From: Acidobacteriota bacterium
Lineage (GTDB): Bacteria; Acidobacteriota; Terriglobia; Bryobacterales; Bryobacteraceae
Length of the DNA stretch: 64,000 nucleotides
NCBI GenBank assembly: GCA_016185425.1
Contig: JACPNQ010000002.1
Location: 62,001 to 126,000 of the forward strand
Direction: 5' to 3'
The notes under the pieces were generated by a model. The model did not search any database. It saw only the letters and a list, made by a program, of their open reading frames with translations, and had not been told where the DNA came from. Positions 1-10,800 of this stretch are shown here, piece after piece (position 1 is the stretch's first letter; every line of letters starts with the position of its first letter). Both the position numbers and the translations under genes were made by a program.

Positions 1-1
1 G

Positions 2-610
2 TATCTAGGCCTCGGCCGGAATCTGCAGACACTACTCGGCGACAAGATGCGCGCGGGCGACATTTATACGCACTGTTATTCCGGGCACCGCGGTGAACTC
101 GGCGAGGATGGCAAAGTGAACCAGGCGTTTATCACCGGCCGCAAACGCGGCATCATCTTCGACGTGGGTCACGGAGCTGGAAGCTTCTACTGGAACATCG
201 CTTCGCCGATCACGGAACAGGGTTTTTGGCCGGACTCCATCTCGACCGACTTGCATACCGGCTCCATGAACGCCGGCATGAAGGATATGATCAACGTCAT
301 GTCGAAACTCCTAAACCTGGGAGCGTCGCTCGAGGACGTGATCCGCATGAGCACGTGGAATCCGGCGAAGGAGATCAAGCATCTCGAATTGGGCAATCTC
401 GATGAAGGCACCGAGGCAGATGTGGCTGTTCTTAAGCTGGAACAGGGTAAATTCGGCTTCGTCGATTCAGCGGGCGCCTCACGGAGCGGCGGCAAAAAAC
501 TCACGGCCGAATTAACCGTGCGCGCAGGACGCCTCGTGTGGGATCTAAATGGGCGCGCGGCCACAGACTGGAAATCGTTTAAGTATCAAAAGCGCGCGGC
601 GCGGCCCTAG
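2..610 (+). CDS. Amidohydrolase/deacetylase-family metallohydrolase, C-terminal part
   Basis: The reading frame is open to the left edge, so the gene begins before the window and only about 200 C-terminal residues are seen. The motif DIYTHCYSGH supplies a histidine of the amidohydrolase metal centre. STDLHTGSMN carries the aspartate that normally ends the barrel metal site. The segment from WNPAKEI onward is the small beta-sandwich typical of cyclic-amide hydrolases and deacetylases (aminoacylase/dihydroorotase-like). The substrate cannot be deduced. The stop overlaps the convergent DUF1501 gene by four bases. Family assignment is fairly sure; the exact function is unknown. Confidence 0.8.
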   Translation, partial: YLGLGRNLQTLLGDKMRAGDIYTHCYSGHRGELGEDGKVNQAFITGRKRGIIFDVGHGAGSFYWNIASPITEQGFWPDSISTDLHTGSMNAGMKDMINVMSKLLNLGASLEDVIRMSTWNPAKEIKHLELGNLDEGTEADVAVLKLEQGKFGFVDSAGASRSGGKKLTAELTVRAGRLVWDLNGRAATDWKSFKYQKRAARP

Positions 611-1854
611 AACATCTCCAGCACCGGCTTACCCTGATCGGTAATCGGCACGGGGCGGTCGCCGGCATAGAGGTTCTTGTGCGGGTCTATTCCCATGGCG
701 CAGTGGATCGTGGCGTGAAAGTCGGGAACCGTGATTGGCCGTTCCGCAACCTTCTTGCCCAATTCGTCCGTTGTGCCGATCGCCTGCCCGGTCTTCAATC
801 CGCCGCCCGCCAGCAGCATGGAGAATGCCTCGGACTGATGCCCGCGCCCGCCACCGGCGTCGAATTCCGGCGGCCGGCCGAACTCCGTGGCGATTACGAC
901 GAGCGTCGTGTCCAACATTTTGTTCTTTTCGAGATCCTGCAACAGCGTCGCGAACGATTGGTCCAAGTCCTGGATCAACAGGTGCTGCTTCAACTGGCCC
1001 TCATTGTGGGTGTCCCAGCCGCTGCCGTTCAGGAAGTTCAGGTTGTAGGAGACCTCGACAAAGCGCACGCCGGATTGCACCAACCGCCGCGCCAGCAGGC
1101 ATCGTTGGCCGAACTCACTGCCATAGGCCTGCCGGAGTGTCGAACTCTCGCGATTCAAATCGAATACACCCATGAAACGCGGCCCGGCCAATCGGAACGC
1201 CTGCCGTGAAACATCGGCTTGCGCCTGCACGACCACGTCGCCGGGATTCCGTTTCTGGTGCCCGTCGCGCATGGCGGCCAGAAGAGTCTCCCTACGATCC
1301 TGCCTCGCCGCATCCACATCGGGAGGGCGAACAAGACCATTGGGGCCGATGTCTACCTGCGTCAGATAGATATACCCGTATTTCGCTCCCAGGAATCCAG
1401 GATCGCGGGTAATGTTCGGGTAACCCATCACCACGTAGCTCGGCACCTCATCGGTCTTGGGTCCCAGTTGATGGGCCACTACGGATCCGATCGATGGATA
1501 CTGCAGCGTACCGCTCGGCATTCGTCCCGTATGCACCAGGTTCGCCGCGGCCGCGTGTTCGCTGACGATAGAGTGGGTGATCGTCCGCATCAGGACGCAG
1601 CGATCCAACAATGGGGCCGACTTCGATAAATGCTCGCAAACCCTCACGCCCCGGATCGCGGTATCGATGGCGTCGTAGTACGATCCTGCCTGCTTCTTCC
1701 CGTCCCCGCGCACCTTGGGGTCGAACGTATCTACCTGGGCCGCGCCGCCACCGAGCCAGAGGAAAATGCAGGCATCCGCTTTCCCTTTCGGCAACGCAGT
1801 CGCCGCCATAGCGGCCGCACTTGACTGAATGAATCCACGCCGGCTTAGTCTCAT
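607..1854 (-). CDS. DUF1501 family protein, Tat-exported (alkaline-phosphatase/sulfatase-like fold)
   Basis: About 415 residues. The start chosen is the ATG at 1854, which overlaps the TGA of the upstream DUF1549 gene in an ATGA arrangement; an earlier in-frame ATG lies inside that gene. The protein opens MRLSRRGFIQSSAAA, a twin-arginine signal. It continues with FLWLGGGAAQVDTFDPK, the hallmark opening of DUF1501 proteins, and has the late motif VIATEFGRPP. DUF1501 proteins resemble the sulfatase/phosphatase superfamily and are almost always coupled to DUF1549/DUF1553 proteins, as here. Their biochemical role is not established. It is the last gene of the minus-strand run that begins at 7737. 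Confidence 0.88.
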   Translation of the reverse strand: MRLSRRGFIQSSAAAMAATALPKGKADACIFLWLGGGAAQVDTFDPKVRGDGKKQAGSYYDAIDTAIRGVRVCEHLSKSAPLLDRCVLMRTITHSIVSEHAAAANLVHTGRMPSGTLQYPSIGSVVAHQLGPKTDEVPSYVVMGYPNITRDPGFLGAKYGYIYLTQVDIGPNGLVRPPDVDAARQDRRETLLAAMRDGHQKRNPGDVVVQAQADVSRQAFRLAGPRFMGVFDLNRESSTLRQAYGSEFGQRCLLARRLVQSGVRFVEVSYNLNFLNGSGWDTHNEGQLKQHLLIQDLDQSFATLLQDLEKNKMLDTTLVVIATEFGRPPEFDAGGGRGHQSEAFSMLLAGGGLKTGQAIGTTDELGKKVAERPITVPDFHATIHCAMGIDPHKNLYAGDRPVPITDQGKPVLEMF

Positions 1855-4415
1855 GGCACCATCGCAAATTCCGGCGAGTTGATCAACGCCCACAGCATGT
1901 CCTCATAACGTTCGCGGAAGTCTTTCGTCAGCCGCGCCGTCGGCTGGTCGCCGAATCGCAGCTTCCGCTCTTCCTCCATTCGAATCAGGCTCGCTTCCGC
2001 GCTAAGGTGATTCGACCAGGACACGCGGCCGTCACTCTCTCGCTTGGTGGATCGCGCCTTCGCTCCGGCAACGATCCGGCCCCTATACACCGGCTCCAAC
2101 AGCCTGGTAAACGACGCCCGCTCCTGGGCCTCCGGTGGACGCGACATCAACCGAAGGAATGTCTCTTCCACCAGCGTTGCTACAGGCCGGTTCGACAATG
2201 CCAGATCCGTAAACCACGAATCGTCCGAAAGCCGCGCCATCCTCGTGCCCAGGACACCGTTCGCCAGAATCAGCGTCTGCATCGCCGAAGCCGCGTCGTC
2301 CCGGTCCGTTGCCGGGCTTTGCCGTGACTGGCGCCATCCGAATGTGGTCATTACGTCGACGATCGACTGCGCAATGGGAAGCGCGAGGGCAGGGCGGTCC
2401 CGCTCATTCGAGAGCGCCGTCATCTGCCAGCCGCGCGCCGGGTTTCCCAGGTCCAGGAACTGCCGCGCAGGCCGGTCACCGGCCGGATTCAAGTTCATGC
2501 TCTCGCAATCGAATGGCTTCCCCGCAGCCAGGTGCAACGAATCGACAAGCTGCTCCGCCGTCATATTGCGATGCACGGGACCGGTGAAGAGGCGCTTACC
2601 GGCGCTCATCTGGTCCGCGGATAGTCCCACGGGCTTCCGCTGATAGGCATTCGAATTGAGAATCAGCTTTGCCAGATGCTTGATGTCATATCCCGATGCC
2701 ATGAACTCCCGGCTCAGGTAGGCAAGCAACTCCGGATGCGATGCTTTGCCGCGTGACCAATCGTCAGCGGGCTCTACAATGCCAACGCCCATGTAGCGCT
2801 TCCACACCCGATTCGCCACAACCTGCGCGAAGCGTTCATTCTCCGGCGAAATGATGTAGGCGGCCAGCTCGCGGCGCGTATCGACTTTGCTCGCCGCCGG
2901 CAGCGTATCGCCCTCCGCGTGCGCGACGAGCTTCGCGAATGGCCATGCCGGCGTGATGGTTTCTCCCGGTTTCAGGGCAGACGTCACCGCGGGCTTTCTG
3001 CCGCCTTCGCCCTGCGGCACGGTACTGGTGACCGGCAGCTTCACCGCCTTGCCTGCCAACATTGCGGCCATTGAGAACAGATCCTTCTGCTTAAACGGAT
3101 GGAACGGGGCGTCGTGACATCGAGCACAACTCATCTTTTGTCCAAGAAACGCCTGTCCGATGATGTCCGCCTTTGCCGCCATCGGCGCATCGTTCAGCGT
3201 TGCGAGGCCGAAGGATGCCGGTCCGCCCAGCGTGGCCGATCCCTCCATCTGCACCAGCTCCGCGGCAAACCGGTCAAAGGGGATGTTGTCAGTGAACGAT
3301 TGATGCATCCACCAGCGGAACGGACCCGTGTTATTCAGATCCGGCTTCAGAATGCCGGGATTCTCCGCCAGCACATCCTGCCAATAGCTCACCCAGTGGT
3401 CCGCCCACGATGGATCTTCGACGAGACGATCAATCGCTTTCCGCCGTCGAGTCGCGGCATCGTCCCGCAAGAACGCACGAACTTGATCGGGCGTTGGAAT
3501 AAGTCCAGTAGTGTCCAATGTCAAGCGCCGCAAAAACTCCAAATCCGTCAATGACGCCGCGGGCTTCGCTCCAGCTTCCTTCATGCGCGCATCAATGAAC
3601 CCATCGACGGTAGCGCCACCCGCCGGCGTACCTAACCGCTCCCGCAAGTTCTTGTGCCGTTCGTCCCATGCGGCAGTCACCTCCTGACTGACGGCACGGC
3701 GTCGGACTATGTCGGCGGCATAGTGCCGCGAGAACGAGGCCGCTGCGTATGCCTCCCAGGCGGGGTCCGTCAGCAGGGGAGATTCATCGGGGCCCAGCAG
3801 ATGATCCACCTCGCCGTTCCGCGACACTCCAACCGCCAACTCACCCGTCGAAGGAAAAAGGCCCTTTCCGCCCACAACAGCGATCAACTCAAACGCGTGC
3901 TCTCCGGCCGGCAAATCGACTGTGACAAGAGAATCCTGGTGCGGATATACAACTGGCCGCAATGGCGTATTCCCACGCTCTACGGGCGGCGGCACCGGGT
4001 CGTCGCTGGACGTGTTTGGTTTCTGCGGCTTTGTCTCAGCCACCATTTTCCCGTCGACGTAAAAACGGGCGGCACCGCGTGCACGGAGCCGAAACTGAAC
4101 ATTGCCCGTGAGGGAACGCCTGTAAGTCGCGCGCAGGTAATAAGGAGTCGAACGGTCTAACGGAACCGCGTTGGGCGCGAACTTGGCTGGGGTGTGAATA
4201 AACGCAAAGGCCGGCTCGCTGTACCGGTCCACGGCGGCCGCGGACGAAAGGTCGAACGTCTGACCGGGCGCAATGTCCTCGTAGATCTCCACTTGCACAG
4301 CGCCACCGGCGGGAAGGGGCGGTGCCGGCGCCCCGGGTAGGCAACATAACAGTACGAAGGGAAGTGTTGTGCGCACGATTTCTGCGCACAATCTATCACT
4401 TTTGCCTACTCCCAC
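1851..4415 (-). CDS. DUF1549/DUF1553 secreted protein with one CxxCH haem-type motif
   Basis: About 854 residues from a GTG at 4415 that overlaps the htrA-like stop. An internal GTG at 4376 gives a cleaner signal peptide (RTTLPFVLLCCLPGAPA) and may be the real start. Residues 40-200 look like a beta-rich carbohydrate- or PA14-like module. DUF1549 follows at about 270-470 with the motif CARCH at 430-434, the c-type haem signature often kept in this family. DUF1553 spans about 535-800 (NRVWKRYMGVGIVEP). These proteins are abundant in Planctomycetes and Acidobacteria next to DUF1501. Export and pairing are clear; function is unproven. Confidence 0.88.
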   Translation of the reverse strand: MGVGKSDRLCAEIVRTTLPFVLLCCLPGAPAPPLPAGGAVQVEIYEDIAPGQTFDLSSAAAVDRYSEPAFAFIHTPAKFAPNAVPLDRSTPYYLRATYRRSLTGNVQFRLRARGAARFYVDGKMVAETKPQKPNTSSDDPVPPPVERGNTPLRPVVYPHQDSLVTVDLPAGEHAFELIAVVGGKGLFPSTGELAVGVSRNGEVDHLLGPDESPLLTDPAWEAYAAASFSRHYAADIVRRRAVSQEVTAAWDERHKNLRERLGTPAGGATVDGFIDARMKEAGAKPAASLTDLEFLRRLTLDTTGLIPTPDQVRAFLRDDAATRRRKAIDRLVEDPSWADHWVSYWQDVLAENPGILKPDLNNTGPFRWWMHQSFTDNIPFDRFAAELVQMEGSATLGGPASFGLATLNDAPMAAKADIIGQAFLGQKMSCARCHDAPFHPFKQKDLFSMAAMLAGKAVKLPVTSTVPQGEGGRKPAVTSALKPGETITPAWPFAKLVAHAEGDTLPAASKVDTRRELAAYIISPENERFAQVVANRVWKRYMGVGIVEPADDWSRGKASHPELLAYLSREFMASGYDIKHLAKLILNSNAYQRKPVGLSADQMSAGKRLFTGPVHRNMTAEQLVDSLHLAAGKPFDCESMNLNPAGDRPARQFLDLGNPARGWQMTALSNERDRPALALPIAQSIVDVMTTFGWRQSRQSPATDRDDAASAMQTLILANGVLGTRMARLSDDSWFTDLALSNRPVATLVEETFLRLMSRPPEAQERASFTRLLEPVYRGRIVAGAKARSTKRESDGRVSWSNHLSAEASLIRMEEERKLRFGDQPTARLTKDFRERYEDMLWALINSPEFAMVP

Positions 4416-5761
4416 TCAAACTCTAAAAGCGCTACCTTTCCTGGACGTTCCACCTCGAAGACCACCGCATCGCCGGGCTGAAAGCTCCCCATCGCGGCGC
4501 GGAACGAGGTCAAATCCGGGATGAGTTTCCCATTGATCGCATAGACAACGTCACCCTGCTGGAGCGGCGTCTGTTGGCTGGAGACGGACGGCGCTCGCGC
4601 CGCCACGATTACGCCATATGGCCGTTTCAGCCCCGGAAGCATCTGCATCGTGGTTTCATCCACGTCTACGCAGAGAAGCCCGATCTGCGGCACCAGGTTC
4701 GTCTCTGCACTTACCTTCTTCGCCAATTGATTCGCCCCGTCGCTCCTCGCCAGGATGGCGCTCTGCATCTTCATCTCTTTTCCGTTCCGCACCACGCCCA
4801 GGTCTACAATCTCGCCTGCGCGGTGCCGGAAAATACCCATCGCGAATTGCGTCGCATTCTCCACTGGCTTGCCATCCAGGGACACAATGATGTCCTTCGG
4901 CTGCAAACCCGCGGCCGCCGCCGCTCCCTTGTCCGCGATGTCGGTAACGATTGCGCCCCAGTTCTGCCCGAGTCCCAAACCCGCGGCGAGACCTGGCGTC
5001 ATGTTTTGCAACGATGCGCCAATTTCACCGCGCTGCACCCGCCCGTTGGCTTTAAGCTGCAGATAGATCCCCGCGGCGGCGTTACTCGGAATGGCGAACC
5101 CCAATCCTTCACTTCCGCCGCCTTGCGTGAGGATGAACGTGTTGATACCGATCAGCCGGCCATCCAAATCCACCAGCGGTCCGCCACTATTGCCGGGATT
5201 GATCGGCGCATCCGTTTGCAGGTAGGTCATCGGATCTTCCTCCCGCAACTGCCGCTGTGCGGAGCTCAACACGCCCATGGTCATAGAATTGTTCAAGCCC
5301 ATCGGACTGCCCATTGCGACCACCATCTGGCCCTGTTTCAGCTTGTCCGAATTGCCAAACTCCAAGGCGGAAAGACCAGTACGTTCCACCTTCAAGAGCG
5401 CAAGGTCTGTTTCCTCGTCCTGGCCGATAATCTTTGCGTCCCACCAAGCCGTTCCGCGCCGTCCGCCGCGCTCCGGTATCGAAACGCGTACTCGTTGTGT
5501 GTTGGCCACCACATGCGCGTTCGTCAGTATGTAGCCATTCGGATCGACAACCACGCCCGACCCGGTGCTCCGATGCCGGCCGACCACGGCAACCTTCGTC
5601 ATCCCGCCATCCTGCAGAGGCCCGTACCCCGATGCCGCCACCTCCACTACAGCAGGAGACACCGACTCCGAGATTTTCTCCAGGCCCTCGCTCAAACCGC
5701 GCAACTCCACGCCAAACGCCATCGGAGCCAGCATGGAAACCACGAACAGTACCTTCATCAC
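4406..5761 (-). CDS. HtrA/DegP-like periplasmic serine protease with two PDZ domains
   Basis: 451 residues with an N-terminal signal (KVLFVVSMLAPMAFG). The trypsin-like domain spans about 25-235 with a full catalytic triad: His83 in TNAHVV, Asp119 in ETDLALLKV and Ser192 in GNSGGPLV. A first PDZ domain covers about 245-335 and a second, more divergent one about 355-451. This is the HtrA architecture for degrading or chaperoning misfolded envelope proteins. It precedes the DUF1549/DUF1501 pair with overlapping ends, so all three are probably co-transcribed. An AGGTG about eight bases before the ATG is a plausible ribosome binding site. Confidence 0.9.
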   Translation of the reverse strand: MMKVLFVVSMLAPMAFGVELRGLSEGLEKISESVSPAVVEVAASGYGPLQDGGMTKVAVVGRHRSTGSGVVVDPNGYILTNAHVVANTQRVRVSIPERGGRRGTAWWDAKIIGQDEETDLALLKVERTGLSALEFGNSDKLKQGQMVVAMGSPMGLNNSMTMGVLSSAQRQLREEDPMTYLQTDAPINPGNSGGPLVDLDGRLIGINTFILTQGGGSEGLGFAIPSNAAAGIYLQLKANGRVQRGEIGASLQNMTPGLAAGLGLGQNWGAIVTDIADKGAAAAAGLQPKDIIVSLDGKPVENATQFAMGIFRHRAGEIVDLGVVRNGKEMKMQSAILARSDGANQLAKKVSAETNLVPQIGLLCVDVDETTMQMLPGLKRPYGVIVAARAPSVSSQQTPLQQGDVVYAINGKLIPDLTSFRAAMGSFQPGDAVVFEVERPGKVALLEFEWE

Positions 5762-5823
5762 ATTGCACCTGTTTCTTCAGATGCGCGACAACGGATTCGC
5801 GTTTGTAACGAACTGTTAAGCCC

Positions 5824-6621
5824 TCACTGTGTTACCGCGCAGTGTAGCGCCGCGCGCACATGTGTGGCCGAAGGGCACGTCATCTGAATGAACATCCCCG
5901 CGAAGTAGGCGGAAACCGTGATGATCGTCAACGGGATCCAGGTCTTCCATAGCAGCCGTCCAGCCCATCCGGATTCAGGATTCTTCAACTGCTTCACCAA
6001 ACCGGCACCGATCGCGCACTCCAGCGCCACCTCCGGCAGGATTTCGGGAGCCATCCAGACAAGATAAGCGCCGGCGCCACAGATAACGGCAACCAGAATC
6101 GCCAGAAGCAGCACAATCCAAAATCCATCGTCCAGGTCGATGTCGAACCCGCCGCCTCCTCCGCCTCCGCCCCCGCTACTCGAAATCACAGGCGCATCAA
6201 ACAGGTCCGACGCACCACCACCGCCAGAATCGCCGCCGCCAAACCCGGCAAACTCCGCTTGGGCGCCTGTCCCCGCACCGCCGAAATCCGGAATGTCCAG
6301 CGCACTGGACCCTCCTGAAGACGACCGTGATTTCGATGAGGTAAAGTCGCCGAGCCCAACCTGCACGGCCACCCCCGCGGCGTACCAAATCCACATGCGG
6401 ACCAGGACGAAGAACACCCCATATGCACCCAGCACGGATAGTGCGTAACGCCAACCCATGCTGCCAAGGCCCAGCAGAAGGAAGAGCTTATCCAGTAGCA
6501 GCCCCGATGCAATCGCGGCGCCTAGAATCGCGCTCATATGCCAGCGCACAAAATACTTCTTCAGCAGCCGCTCCTGAAAAGTCAGCCCGAGTTGCTTCAG
6601 CCGTTGTTTCGGTTTGCCCAC
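5824..6621 (-). CDS. Unknown Gly-rich integral membrane protein
   Basis: 265 residues from a GTG start three bases after the stop of the upstream serine hydrolase. A basic N-terminus (KPKQRLKQLG) is followed by two membrane segments at about 30-80. A flexible low-complexity linker of Gly and Ser (about 120-165) includes an uninterrupted run of eight or more glycines. Two more membrane segments lie near 170-200 and 225-245. There is no catalytic motif and I do not recognise a family. The Gly-rich loop resembles TPM/YgcG-type membrane proteins, but the TPM domain itself is not visible. Position suggests co-expression with the envelope protease downstream. Confidence 0.6.
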   Translation of the reverse strand: MGKPKQRLKQLGLTFQERLLKKYFVRWHMSAILGAAIASGLLLDKLFLLLGLGSMGWRYALSVLGAYGVFFVLVRMWIWYAAGVAVQVGLGDFTSSKSRSSSGGSSALDIPDFGGAGTGAQAEFAGFGGGDSGGGGASDLFDAPVISSSGGGGGGGGGFDIDLDDGFWIVLLLAILVAVICGAGAYLVWMAPEILPEVALECAIGAGLVKQLKNPESGWAGRLLWKTWIPLTIITVSAYFAGMFIQMTCPSATHVRAALHCAVTQ

Positions 6622-6624
6622 GGC

Positions 6625-7737
6625 CTAGTTTGTCCCCGACGCCGCCTGCTGAAACGCCAATCGCACGGGCGAATCATCCGAGTTCTTGAAGTTCGTTCGC
6701 TGCACCATCAAGATGTAGGCAACGCCACTCCCCGGATCAATCCACGCTTGCGTCCCATATGCGCCGCCGTGTCCGAAAGTCCCCGGCTTCGACATCGCCG
6801 TCTGCCCTTGAGGTTCTTTTACAACACCGACGCCAAGTCCCCAGCCATGGCCGGGAAGAAATCCGGCCTTCAAGGACCGTGTGTGGATCGATGTCATCAG
6901 GTCGAACGAGGCCTTCGAAAGATACCGCTTTCCGTCCAATTCTCCGCCCCGCAATAGCATCCTGGCGAACCGTGCGTAGTCCGGCCCGGTCGAGAACAAT
7001 CCCCCGTTTGCTGCCGGATAGCGGTCATGCGAAGTGGGTGCCATGCCATTCAACAAACCGATCGGCGCATCGACCAAGGCATCGCCTTCCCTCCTCGCCG
7101 GCCGCACCCAGCGGTTCACCTGGCTCTCGCTCAGATAAAACGTTGTGTCACTCATATGTAGCGGTTTAAACAGGCGTTGTTCGAAAAACTGGTCGAGCGG
7201 CATCCCCGAGACAACTTCCACGACGCGGCCCAGCATGTTGATGCCAGCCTGGCAATACCGCCATTGGCTTCCGGGCGGAAACCCCAGCGGCTTCTTCGCA
7301 TAGATCGGTACCAGATCCGCGAGCGTATTTGCCGTGGCCAACTCCGCCTGCGTCGCCTCTCCCATGCCGGAAGTGTGCGTCAGCATCTCCTTGAGCGTCA
7401 CGCCGTTCGAGCCGAATTCCGGAATGTGCTTGCTCAACGGATCGTCAATGGAGAGTTTTCCCTCATCCACCAGCATCATGACCGCAACGGCGGTTACGGG
7501 CTTCGTCATCGAAGCAATCCAGAAGATCGAATCCTTGCGCAACGGAATCGTCTTCTCGGCATTCGCGTGTCCGATCACACCGATGTGCGAAATGCCGTCG
7601 CGGGTCGCCACCACGGTCACGGCGCCCGGCACCTCATTCTGGGCGATCGCCTCCCGCATTTTCGCGGCAATCGCCGAGTCCTGCTCCCCGGCGCATAATG
7701 CGCACACTACGGGCACAGCAAGCAGCCAGCTTTTCAT
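6625..7737 (-). CDS. Serine hydrolase, class C beta-lactamase family (penicillin-binding-protein-like esterase)
   Basis: 370 residues with a signal peptide (KSWLLAVPVVCALCAG). The catalytic SxxK motif is Ser76-Met-Thr-Lys79 in WIASMTKP. A Tyr follows in WRYCQAGINMLG at the usual place of the YxN motif, but the third residue is Gln, which favours an esterase or peptidase over a true lactamase. The third motif is HGG in GTFGHGGAYG. Many such genes in Acidobacteria are uncharacterised EstB-like hydrolases. It heads the minus-strand gene run and is divergent from the TonB receptor at 7801. Confidence 0.85.
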   Translation of the reverse strand: MKSWLLAVPVVCALCAGEQDSAIAAKMREAIAQNEVPGAVTVVATRDGISHIGVIGHANAEKTIPLRKDSIFWIASMTKPVTAVAVMMLVDEGKLSIDDPLSKHIPEFGSNGVTLKEMLTHTSGMGEATQAELATANTLADLVPIYAKKPLGFPPGSQWRYCQAGINMLGRVVEVVSGMPLDQFFEQRLFKPLHMSDTTFYLSESQVNRWVRPARREGDALVDAPIGLLNGMAPTSHDRYPAANGGLFSTGPDYARFARMLLRGGELDGKRYLSKASFDLMTSIHTRSLKAGFLPGHGWGLGVGVVKEPQGQTAMSKPGTFGHGGAYGTQAWIDPGSGVAYILMVQRTNFKNSDDSPVRLAFQQAASGTN

Positions 7738-7800
7738 AACGTAAGTCTACAATGCCAAAGCCCTGCCGGTTTTGGATATACTCGCGCGCCAGGAGCTATC

Positions 7801-10800
7801 ATGCCGGTTAAACTGCTTCCCGCTGTTCTACTGCTGACCCTTCCTGCCTTCGGCCAAACCACTTTCGCCACGCTGACAGGCACTGTCACCGATCCAGGCG
7901 GCGCCGTGGTTCCAAACGCGAACCTCACCGCGACCCACGTCGATAGCAACTATCAGTACACGGCAACATCCAATGACTCCGGCAACTACACGATTTCGCA
8001 GTTGCGAGAAGGCATCTATATCCTGCGCGTACAGGCGCCCGGTTTTAAAGAGTCTCGCGTTCAGAACATCAGTCTCGTCTCGCTGGACGTGCGCCGCGTG
8101 AACATCACACTCGAGATTGGCGCGGTCGACACAAAAGTGGAGGTTTCGGCCACCGCCTCGCTGATTGAAACAGAGACGGCTCGCATCAGCGACGCGAAGG
8201 GTTCGGACGCTCTCAAGACTCTTCCGATGAACACACGCTCCCTCTGGAATTTCGTTGGGCTTTCTCCCGGTGTGGTCCAGGCGGGCGGAGGCTCTTCCAC
8301 ACGGCGCTTCGCGGGCAGCCGCGCCAACCAGTCGGACGCTTCTGTCGACGGCATCACGATCAGCAATAACATCGACGGCACGCAGGTCTCGCCGCTCGTC
8401 AGTTACATCGAAAGTTTTGAAGAGGTCCGCGTCGATATGGCGAACAACACCTCGGAGTTCGGCTCTATCGGCCAAGTGACCATCGTCTCGAAGTCCGGCT
8501 CCAACCAACTCCACGGCAGCCTGTTCGACTACTACACCACTCCCTGGTTCCGCGCCCGCAATCCGTTCGCGGCCACTCGCAGCACAGGCATTCGCCACAA
8601 TCCCGGCGGCTCGGCCGGTGGGCCGGTCGTCATCCCGAAACTCTACGACGGCCACAACAAGACCTTCTTCTTTTTCTCCTACGAAACGTCGCGCGGCAGT
8701 GCCGTTCAACAACTGCTCAACCCCACAGTGCCGCTCGCTTCGTGGCGCGCCGGCGACTTCTCCAATACCTCGGCCATACGCGATCCGTTTGCTTCCAACG
8801 CGCCCTTCCCCGGCAACCGCCTTCCCGCGAATCGCATCTCGCCGGTTGCCCAGCGTATCCAGGAGCGCTTTTATCCCCTGCCAAACGTCGGCGATCCAAA
8901 CACCCTCATCAGCCAAAACTACCGTGAGCAAATCACGCGTCCCTTCGATCCGGATCTCTATTGGACAACCCGCATCGATCACCGGTTCTCACAAAAGGCG
9001 TTCGTGTTTGGGCGATACACCTGGAACAACTCTTACAGCCGGGGTTATGAAGGCAACCTTCCCACCATCGGACCGCTGTGGCAGATTCGCGATACGCGCG
9101 CCTTCAATGTCTCTTACACCCATACGTTTCGTTCGAACCTCATCAATGAGTTCCGTTTCGGCTTCGCCTACAATGACCAGCCGCGCAATGGCGCTGTGAA
9201 TGGAAATGAAATGGCGAAACAGCTCGGCCTGCAAGGACTCGCGCCGAATTTGCCCGACATCACTGGCATCCTAAAACTCACATTCTCGAACCTCAGTCTC
9301 ACCGGTCTCACGCAAACCGATTGGCGCCATCCCGGTTTCAAGAACTATCCGCGGCAATTCCAGGAACAACTCAGCTGGTTCCGCGGCCGTCACAACATCA
9401 AAGCGGGCGGGCAATTCAGTTTTGTCCGGTTCGAGGACAATCAGGCGCCGGCGAATCTCTTCGGCAGCGTCAACTTCTCGAACCGTTTCACCAACCACCC
9501 ATATGCCGATTTCCTTCTCGGAATTCCGACTACGGCCGCGCGAGCGTTTCCGCAGGCATACATTAATCGCACCAGGCCCAGCTATGACTTCTTCCTCACG
9601 GACGACTTCAAGGTAAGCCAGAAGCTCACCATCAACGCCGGCATTCGTTATGAACTTCACCCGGCGTGGACGGAGACAAATGGCCTCCAGTCGATTTTCG
9701 ACGTTGGCTCCGGTCAGATTGTAGTACCCGATGGGGCGTTAGGCAAAGTGAGTCCCATCTTCCCAAAGGGCTACGTTAACGTCGTTGAAGCGAAGACGCT
9801 CGGCCTCCCAGGCGGCACCCTGATCAAGACGGATAAGAACAATTGGGCGCCGCGCATCGGCCTCGCTTACCGTCCCTTCGGCAACAATACGGTGATTCGC
9901 GCCGGAATCGGAATCTTTTATGATATTGTCCCGCGATCCGTCTCCAACGGCGGCGCGCCGTTTACCGTCGCTGAGCCCAGCTTCACGAATCCCACGCCAA
10001 TCCCGACTTTGCTCTTCCCTCAGGTATTCCCCGCCACCGCCGGCAATCCGACAACAGTCAGCCTGCCCGGCGCTGTCCGGACCGATCTCCGGATGCCGTA
10101 TAGCATGCAGTATAACTTCACCATCGAGCATCAGCGTTGGAACACAGGCTTCCGCGCATCGTACATCGGAACCAACACACGACAGGGCGAGTGGGGCTAC
10201 AACATTAATCAGCCCATCGCCGACAACCGCCTGTTCGTCGACAAGCCGCGTCTTTTCCCGAACTATCCCGTGATCACATACACATCGAATGGAGCCGGCC
10301 ACCAGTACAACTCCCTTACCCTCGAAGCGGAGCGCCGTTTCCTCAGAGGCTTCTCGTATCAGCTCTCGTGGGTATACGCTCGCGACATTGGCGATCTTGA
10401 GCGCGGCGAGTCGCCCGAGGATGCCTATAATCGCCAACGCGAAAAGGCCGTATGGCTCGACATTCCCACACACCGTGTCACCGGCAGCATCATCTACGAA
10501 CTCCCATTCGGGCCCGGCAAGAAATATTTCAATCGTACAAACCGCCTCGCCCGGACCATCGCCGGCGGTTGGGAATTGAGCGTAATTTACAGCTCGTATT
10601 CAGGCCAGTTCCTCACGCCCATTTGGACCGGGCCGGATCCCACCGGTACCGCATACTCCACCAGCCGTACACCCGCGCAGGTAAGCATCCGGCCAGACGC
10701 CTTGCGCGATGCAAACCTGAGCGGCAGCGACCGCTCGGTCAATCGCTGGTTCGACGCCGCTGCCTTCGCCGCGCCCGCCGCCGGCCGCTTCGGGACGTCC

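Noticed and set aside
4574-5887. 437-residue open frame antisense to the HtrA-like gene
   Set aside because: The sense strand has a full catalytic triad and PDZ domains; the antisense product is rich in His and Arg with no motif.
6130-6200. GC-rich triplet repeats as a DNA repeat element
   Set aside because: They are codons for a Gly-rich linker in the membrane protein at 5824-6621.
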